Source of the DNA: Dethiosulfovibrio faecalis | GTDB taxonomy: Bacteria; Synergistota; Synergistia; Synergistales; Dethiosulfovibrionaceae | Reading direction: 5' to 3' | Assembly: GCF_021568795.1 (NCBI RefSeq) | Contig: NZ_JAKGUE010000012.1 | Coordinates: 1 to 64,000, forward strand | DNA length: 64,000 bases | Part shown: in pieces, positions 58,915-64,000 of the stretch | Position numbering within the stretch: the first letter of the stretch is position 1 | Layout: each line of letters begins with the position of its first letter | Made by a program: the position numbers and the translations under genes | The notes under the pieces: model-generated | Databases searched by the model: none | What the model was told of the DNA's origin: nothing | What the model saw: the letters and a program-made list of their open reading frames with translations, nothing else

Positions 58915-60195
58915 TTAGTTCACCGTCTTCAGGACGAAGAACTTCTTTTTACCGACCTTGAGGAAAAGGTAGCCTTCCTGCAAGAGCCAGGAACCATCGA
59001 GTTCCATTCGTTCGTCCGATATCCTGTTTCCGTTGACGGAGACGCCGCCCCCCTTTATGAGACGTCTGGCCTCCCCCTTGCTGGACGAGACCTTCGAGTC
59101 TACCATGATGTCGATCAATGGGCTCGAAATATCGCCGACCTCGGAATAGGGAACCTCGGAAGCCAGGACTTTCATCATCTCCGAGGACAACTCGACCGGA
59201 TCGAACGCACCACCAAACAGGATCTCGCTTGCCCTACGGGCGGTCTCGGCACTATCTCTCCCATGGACCAGGGAGGTCAACTCCATCGCCAGAGTTTTCT
59301 GAGCTTCCCTTTTCTCCGGCGCAACGGAATGTACCCTCATTATCTCCGATATTTGCTCCAGAGATAAGAAGGTGAAAAGTTTCAGAAGTTTTTCCGCCGC
59401 CTCGTCCTCGCTGTTAACCCAGAACTGGTAGAAACGGTAGGGAGAGGTCTTCTCGCGGTCGAGCCACACCGCGCCTCCCTCGGTCTTTCCGAACTTGGTT
59501 CCCGACGACGTGAGAAGAAGCGGATTGGTCCCTCCATATACCTGAGCACCGTCGGTCTTTCTTATCAGGTCGATGCCGGAAACTATGTTACCCTGTTGAT
59601 CGTTACCTCCCATCTGGAGCTTACAACCGTAGGTCCTGTATAGATGCAAAAAGTCGTAGGCCTGGAGCAAAGTATACGAGAACTCGGTGAAAGAGATGCT
59701 CTTTTCCTGATCTCCGAGCCTGGACTTGACGTGTTCCTTCGCTATCATGTAGTTAACTGTAAAATGCTTTCCCACGTCTCGAAGAAACTCAAGAAAGGTC
59801 ATCGAGTTCAACCAATCGTAGTTATTGACCAGAAGAGCCGAGCTATCTCCGGAATCGAAGCTGACGAAATGAGAGAGCTGTTTTTTGACCGCCTCCACGT
59901 TCTTCCTTATCTGTTCTATGGACAGGAGGTTTCGCTCTTTGCTTTTACCGGAAGGATCTCCAATCATACCGGTACCGCCTCCGGCAAGCACGACCGGCCT
60001 ATGGCCTAGCTTCTGAAGCCAGGCCAAACCCATCAGAGGTATCAGATGCCCCACGTGAAGGCTGTCGGCGGTAGGGTCGAACCCTACATAAGCAGTAACC
60101 CTGCCCTCCCTGAAGAGATCTTCCAGCTCCTCCGGATGACTACACCAATCTATATAACCTCTGTCCCTGAGAACCTTAAGCGCATCCAAAGCCAT
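58915..60195 (-). CDS. tyrS: TyrS, tyrosyl-tRNA synthetase
   Basis: TyrS charges tRNA-Tyr. The 426-aa product has the HIGH-type HVGHLIPLMGL near residue 47, the tyrosine-site YTLLQAYDFLHLY and QMGGNDQQGNI. The KMSKS loop is in the form KFGKTEGG, as in the TyrZ/short-loop group. A C-terminal S4 RNA-binding domain (about 360-426) ends with LQEGYLFLKVGKKKFF. ATG at 60195 has GGAGG 8 nt upstream; a TTG at 60210 is not needed. No T-box is seen upstream. Confidence 0.96.
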   Translation of the reverse strand: MALDALKVLRDRGYIDWCSHPEELEDLFREGRVTAYVGFDPTADSLHVGHLIPLMGLAWLQKLGHRPVVLAGGGTGMIGDPSGKSKERNLLSIEQIRKNVEAVKKQLSHFVSFDSGDSSALLVNNYDWLNSMTFLEFLRDVGKHFTVNYMIAKEHVKSRLGDQEKSISFTEFSYTLLQAYDFLHLYRTYGCKLQMGGNDQQGNIVSGIDLIRKTDGAQVYGGTNPLLLTSSGTKFGKTEGGAVWLDREKTSPYRFYQFWVNSEDEAAEKLLKLFTFLSLEQISEIMRVHSVAPEKREAQKTLAMELTSLVHGRDSAETARRASEILFGGAFDPVELSSEMMKVLASEVPYSEVGDISSPLIDIMVDSKVSSSKGEARRLIKGGGVSVNGNRISDERMELDGSWLLQEGYLFLKVGKKKFFVLKTVN

Positions 60196-60225
60196 TTTCG
60201 TTTCCTCCAAGCATAACCTGATTTT

Positions 60226-61602
60226 TTAAAAACACGTCCACCTCAAAATGCCCTCGTCTATCTCAGTTACCACGAAGGATATATCGCAGAGAGAACGAAG
60301 ATACCTGGTCAAATTAACGAGAGAGTCCATCCCCATTGAGCTCTCGACATCCTCGGGAAAAAGGATCCTTCCGGACTTTATCATACCCTCCAGGAATAGG
60401 GCGAAGGATGGACCGTTCATATACCCCCATGCCACGCTATTCCTCCATGGGTCGATCAACCTGTCGTCCATGTCGACCGAGTGAAAAGACCGAAGGGAAT
60501 CGGGATCCAAGAGCCCTATAGAGCCTCTCTCTTCTTCGTTAAATGCCACCACAGGGAAGGGAGACAGGGCGATAACTCCGCTGTCGCCGGAGACATCCAT
60601 GGACAGAAAGTCGAAAAAAACGTCCCTCCACAGGGATTGGACGATACCGTCGCCTGTGTTGTTCCTTAAAAAATGTACCAGCCCCCCCGGGAACGGAGCG
60701 GAAAGTAGGGTCGTCTCGCCTCCGGAAGCCACTATTACCGGTTCGGGCAAAATCGCCCCGACAGCCATTCCCAACGGAAAGGGAAGGTCCGGCAGATCCT
60801 TCCATTCGAAGGGCTCCAAATCTGGAAGAACATCGTCGGCTCCCTCGATTCTCCATCTCAACACCCCACCGTCATCGTCGGATCTCCAGGAACACATAAC
60901 GGTGAGATTACTACCTGGCCAGAAAGCCCCCTCTCCCCCCGATACCTCCAAGTGGCCGGGCCAAAAAGGTTCTACGTCCCAGGCGGAGTAAAAAGACTCC
61001 ATTCTTCCGTCGATGGCTTCCAACATAGATCTGAAACCCTTCCTCGATGAGGATAAGACAAACAAGCCTTCGTAAAGGGAACAGAACAGAGGTTTTTCGA
61101 GTTCGCCTCCCTCTAGGATCAGCCCCCTATGGTTCTCCTCCAAAAAAGGCGTAACAGACACGCCGACAAAAGATCGCTTAGCGACCTCCGTCAGCTTCCC
61201 TTCGTCGAAGTCTTTGCAGCAAGCCCGATCCAGCCTGAAGGCAAAACAGCCAAAAGGATCATCGTCGATCGGATAGAGGATACAACAGGCCGTTCTATCG
61301 GACGACCGAAAAAGCTCGGAAAGATGGCCTATCGTTTCGGTCTCGTCCATCTCCAAAATTAAATCAAGTCCGAGCTTTCCTATCGAGCTATCGTAGAAAA
61401 CATCGCCCTCTCCGGCAAAAACCATGTGAGGAATCCGATCCGAAACCCTGGGGATAGCCTCTATAGGATGCATTACACGAGAGGGGACGGCCCAAAGGGC
61501 ACCAAACACCAAAAAGACCGTAAGGCCCAATAACGTCAGTCCGAAGAGAAACCAACTGCGTTTCCGACCGAGCCGGGAAAGACTGGACCTTAAACTCAGC
61601 AC
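60226..61602 (-). CDS. Hypothetical protein with N-terminal membrane anchor, 458 aa
   Basis: I do not recognise this protein. One hydrophobic helix at about 17-38 (FLFGLTLLGLTVFLVFGALW) follows a basic start, so the rest is probably periplasmic and anchored in the inner membrane. The body has repeated strand-rich stretches (HMVFAGEGDVFYDSS; PHEAI-free Trp-rich part WRIEGADDVLPDLEPFEW; FPLGMAVGAILPEPVIVASG) and cysteines in pairs. It might be an envelope maintenance protein. It lies between tyrS and the beta-CASP nuclease gene in the same direction. Confidence 0.75.
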   Translation of the reverse strand: MLSLRSSLSRLGRKRSWFLFGLTLLGLTVFLVFGALWAVPSRVMHPIEAIPRVSDRIPHMVFAGEGDVFYDSSIGKLGLDLILEMDETETIGHLSELFRSSDRTACCILYPIDDDPFGCFAFRLDRACCKDFDEGKLTEVAKRSFVGVSVTPFLEENHRGLILEGGELEKPLFCSLYEGLFVLSSSRKGFRSMLEAIDGRMESFYSAWDVEPFWPGHLEVSGGEGAFWPGSNLTVMCSWRSDDDGGVLRWRIEGADDVLPDLEPFEWKDLPDLPFPLGMAVGAILPEPVIVASGGETTLLSAPFPGGLVHFLRNNTGDGIVQSLWRDVFFDFLSMDVSGDSGVIALSPFPVVAFNEEERGSIGLLDPDSLRSFHSVDMDDRLIDPWRNSVAWGYMNGPSFALFLEGMIKSGRILFPEDVESSMGMDSLVNLTRYLRSLCDISFVVTEIDEGILRWTCF

Positions 61603-63197
61603 TTCGACTTATTCGAGACCGTTTCCAGCAGGATCTTGACTGACTTAAGCATAGGAAGGGTCTGGTCTATATCGTTGATCTTGGAGGCTGTCTCGGTCAA
61701 TCGACCGGTTATGGCGGCTATATCGTCCAAAGCTTTGGCCAACTCCACGTAGGAAGAGACGTCCCTCTGAGGGGTGGACAACACTATCCTCTCCTCACGT
61801 TCACGCTCGTTGGGGGTAAGTTCGAATTCCTGATCGACCGATGGAACTATAGCCTGAAACCCCTTTTCCGTAAGGCCGTCGGCGAGAGCGTTGGCCGATT
61901 TGGGCTCCCCATGGGTGACTAAGAAAGTAGGCGAGTTTTCGGAAAAGTTATCCGCCCACTTGAGAAGATCCCTGCGGTCTGCATGGGCGGAGAAACCGTT
62001 TATGGTATGCAGCTGAGCCCTAACGGTAACGTCCTCCCCTGCGATACGAAGTTTTTTCTGTCCCTCCACCAGACGGCGTCCCAGGGTCCCCACCGCCTGA
62101 TACCCTACGAAAACCACGTGGTTTTCGGGGTTCCAGATGCCGTGCTTCAGATGATGGACTATTCGACCACCGTTGCACATACCGCTTCCGGCCAGGACTA
62201 TGGCGTGATCCACATCGTTGATGGCCTGGGAGTCCTCGACGGAGGAGACGTAGGTCAACCTTTCCGGTGAAAAAGGATGGTTCCCTTTATGACGATATTC
62301 CTGTATCTCGCTGGAACAGAGGTCGAGATGATCCTCGTATATCTTCGTAGCCTTTACTCCCATAGGTGAATCGAAGTATATGGGAATGTCCTTACCGAGC
62401 CCCTGATCCTGAATAAGCATCAGTTCGTAAGCCACCCTCTGAGCCCTGTCCACGACAAAGGTGGGAATGAAGACCTTCGCTTTTTTGGCTAGTATCTGTC
62501 TCATGAGAGTCTGGAACTCCTCGCGGCTTTCCTCGTTCGTCTTATGCTCCCGGTCGCCGTAGGTGGACTCTATTACGACGTAGTCGGCCCCGGTTATCAC
62601 AGCTGGGGTCCTCTCCATAACGGTTTTCTGTGGTCCGAGATCTCCGCTGAAGACGATTTTAACCGTCTCATCTCTCTCGGTCGCCCATATCTCGAGTATG
62701 GCACTTCCCATTATGTGCCCCGCGTCTCTGAACCTGACGAACACCTCGGGGAAAAGCTCTATCTTGTCGTCGTAGGTAACCGGCGCCAATAGATTCAACG
62801 CCTCGGAGACGTCCTCGTCTTCGAAAAGAGGTTCCACCGCGGGGAGTCCCTTACGGGCGTTCTTTTTGGTCTTCCATTCAGCCTCTTCTTTCATGAGACG
62901 GGCAGAATCCCTCCACAGAACCTCGGTAAGCTCCACGGTGGGCAAGGTTGACATGACCTTGCCGGAAAATCCCTGTTTGACCAGAAGAGGGACCCTTCCG
63001 GTATGATCTATGTGAGCGTGAGTCAAAAGGACGACCTCTAAGGACAGGGGATCGAAGTGAAAGGGCTCTCTGTTTCTCTCGTCTTCGTTTCTGCCCTGAT
63101 GAAGCCCACAGTCGATAAGAATCCTATGTCCGGCTACCTCCAGCATATAACTGGACCCGGTCACCTCCTCGGCTGCACCTAAGACCTTCAACCTCAT
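61596..63197 (-). CDS. Metallo-beta-lactamase/beta-CASP RNase-like protein
   Basis: This is a cytosolic zinc enzyme of the RNA-specificity MBL group. The 533-aa product opens with LGAAEEVTGSSYMLEV and has the metal motif LLTHAHIDHTGRVPLLV near residue 61. It also has RDAGHIMGSAILEI, SGDLG and the beta-CASP part with FIPTFVVDRAQRV and IVLAGSGMCNGGRIVHHL. The late INGFSAHADRRDLLKW and VTHGEPKSA motifs follow. A coiled tail of about 80 residues (from about 455) is extra. AGGAGGTG lies 7 nt before the ATG. Confidence 0.92.
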   Translation of the reverse strand: MRLKVLGAAEEVTGSSYMLEVAGHRILIDCGLHQGRNEDERNREPFHFDPLSLEVVLLTHAHIDHTGRVPLLVKQGFSGKVMSTLPTVELTEVLWRDSARLMKEEAEWKTKKNARKGLPAVEPLFEDEDVSEALNLLAPVTYDDKIELFPEVFVRFRDAGHIMGSAILEIWATERDETVKIVFSGDLGPQKTVMERTPAVITGADYVVIESTYGDREHKTNEESREEFQTLMRQILAKKAKVFIPTFVVDRAQRVAYELMLIQDQGLGKDIPIYFDSPMGVKATKIYEDHLDLCSSEIQEYRHKGNHPFSPERLTYVSSVEDSQAINDVDHAIVLAGSGMCNGGRIVHHLKHGIWNPENHVVFVGYQAVGTLGRRLVEGQKKLRIAGEDVTVRAQLHTINGFSAHADRRDLLKWADNFSENSPTFLVTHGEPKSANALADGLTEKGFQAIVPSVDQEFELTPNEREREERIVLSTPQRDVSSYVELAKALDDIAAITGRLTETASKINDIDQTLPMLKSVKILLETVSNKSKC

Positions 63198-63208
63198 AAG
63201 AACACCTC

Positions 63209-63244
63209 CTCAAAAGGATGTATCTATTCGATACAAGTATAAAC
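63209..63244 (-). promoter_or_regulatory. Candidate promoter of the MBL gene
   Basis: On the minus strand TTGTCG, a 17-bp spacer and TAGATA stand about 20 bp upstream of the ribosome-binding site. A small palindrome GTATC-GAATA-GATAC overlaps the -10 and could be an operator. Both are read by eye only. Confidence 0.4.
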
Positions 63245-63256
63245 GACAAGATCCTA

Positions 63257-64000
63257 TCACGTTCGACCGATTACAGGAACGGTGAAAAAAAGGGAGCACC
63301 CTTCACCCGGCGAGGTCTCCGCTCTCATCGAACCACCTATCAGCTCTATTCTTTCCCTCATATTCAATAAACCACGGTGTCCCGTCGATCGAAGCAGCTC
63401 AAAATCCTCCGGCCAACGGAACCCCGAACCGTCGTCCTTTATGGAGAGATAGATGTTTTCTTCATCCCTGGATATCTCTATATCGACGTTCTTCGCCCCT
63501 CCATGTCTGGAAGAATTATGAATGGCCTCCTGTATAATTCTGAAGAAAGCCAAGATCGCGTCGGGGTCCTCTTCGATATCGTCGGATATATCGAGCTGGA
63601 CGAATAAATCCAGATGTCTCGAAAGCCTGTCGGCCAGCTCGTCCAACGCATGCCTCATGCCTAGATCGAGCCATGGAGGAGATAGTTGGTTGCACATCTC
63701 TCTGAGCTGCCTTATGGTCTCCTTCCCGATGTCCTCGGCAAGACGAAGGTGGTCCTCTCTTTTCTCGATAGGATCGAGGGAAGCTAGTCTTATCCTCTGA
63801 ATAAGGGCAGTCACCTCTTGGACGGGCCCATCGTGTATGTCTCTGGCTATACGGGATTTTTCGCTTTCCTGAACCCTCACGACATCCTGAAGATAACGAT
63901 TCCAGAGCTCGACCTTTTCTCTGGCTGCCTTGGAAAGACGACACAGGACCGTCCTAAGATGTCGAACCTCCCAGATGGTATTCCGGTTGTCCTCGGCGAT
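63257..64000 (-). CDS. Sensor histidine kinase (NarX/DegS-like), 5' end outside window
   Basis: This is the C-terminal part of a histidine kinase of the HisKA_3 group. The frame stays open to the window edge, so the true start lies beyond 64000; the GTG at 63880 is internal. Visible are a coiled region ahead of the phospho-acceptor, the H-box SRIARDIHDGPVQEVTALI, and the ATPase domain with IIQEAIHNSSRHGGAKNVDI and DDGSGFRW. GHRGLLNMRERIELIGGS follows. Any sensor domain is not in the window. A partner response regulator is expected downstream or upstream but is not seen. Confidence 0.9.
   Translation of the reverse strand: MAEDNRNTIWEVRHLRTVLCRLSKAAREKVELWNRYLQDVVRVQESEKSRIARDIHDGPVQEVTALIQRIRLASLDPIEKREDHLRLAEDIGKETIRQLREMCNQLSPPWLDLGMRHALDELADRLSRHLDLFVQLDISDDIEEDPDAILAFFRIIQEAIHNSSRHGGAKNVDIEISRDEENIYLSIKDDGSGFRWPEDFELLRSTGHRGLLNMRERIELIGGSMRAETSPGEGCSLFFTVPVIGRT

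Noticed and set aside
1..64000. Prophage, insertion sequence, CRISPR array, tRNA or rRNA genes
   Set aside because: No transposase or phage proteins, no regular repeats and no tRNA-like or rRNA-like stretch were recognised in the short gaps between genes.

Overview
The window looks like chromosomal DNA of a diderm anaerobe of the phylum Synergistetes (Synergistota), perhaps near Dethiosulfovibrio. Two things point there. The protein at 45931-47151 ends in a Gly-rich, Cys-containing, hydrophobic, Arg-terminated tail of the Synerg-CTERM type. The window also carries an outer-membrane TonB receptor, ExbB/ExbD/TonB and a lipid A late acyltransferase, so an outer membrane is present. The genus is inference.

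1-20.4 kb (minus strand): a nearly complete propanediol/glycerol-utilisation (PDU) bacterial microcompartment locus. In transcription order it holds a PocR-domain sensor kinase and an AraC-type response regulator, a terminator, pduU, pduV, pduA, pduB, pduCDE (B12-dependent diol/glycerol dehydratase), pduG-pduH (reactivase), a pduK-like shell protein with a long charged tail, a second BMC-H protein, pduL, eutJ, a pduM-like gene, an unrecognised 100-aa gene, pduN, pduO, pduP, pduS, pduT, glpF and gldA. pduQ, pduW and pduX are not seen.

20.4-36.8 kb (plus strand): corrinoid biosynthesis. cobO and cbiA are followed by a strong promoter and a cobalamin riboswitch with a terminator. Then comes a tightly overlapping string: cbiC, cbiD, cbiE, cbiT, cbiF, a cbiG-cbiH fusion, cbiL, hemA, a sirC-like/hemC fusion, a cobA-hemD fusion, hemL, hemB, exbB, exbD and tonB. 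One B12-sensing switch thus seems to control tetrapyrrole synthesis from glutamyl-tRNA to the corrin ring, and also the energy module that drives outer-membrane B12 import. A cobaltochelatase (cbiK/cbiX) and cbiJ are not seen.

36.8-40.2 kb (minus): a flavin-split-barrel protein, then metN-metI-metQ. Upstream of metQ there is a textbook promoter, a SAM-I riboswitch with terminator, a 27-codon Met- and Cys-rich small ORF, and two more terminator hairpins.

40.2-47.5 kb (minus): a B12-uptake operon behind a second cobalamin riboswitch. It encodes a predicted beta-propeller Synerg-CTERM protein, a BtuB-like receptor, BtuF, BtuC, BtuD and a stand-alone protein resembling the methionine-synthase activation domain. 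The propeller next to BtuB recalls the BtuG surface B12-capture protein of Bacteroides and is the most interesting candidate here.

47.5-64 kb: housekeeping and mixed genes, including a class II aldolase, MFS and AEC transporters, a phosphohexomutase, an M19 dipeptidase, a polar amino acid ABC transporter without its binding protein, an LpxL-like acyltransferase with a possible glycosyltransferase, tyrS, a beta-CASP nuclease and the 3' part of a histidine kinase cut by the window end. The stretch 53965-54662 has no convincing gene. It holds a promoter, a terminator and two same-frame ORF pieces.

Taken together, roughly the first 47 kb are a B12 supply-and-demand island: a B12-dependent dehydratase compartment, de novo corrinoid synthesis, B12 uptake, and two unrelated corrinoid adenosyltransferases (CobO and PduO). 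No tRNA, rRNA, CRISPR array or insertion sequence was recognised.
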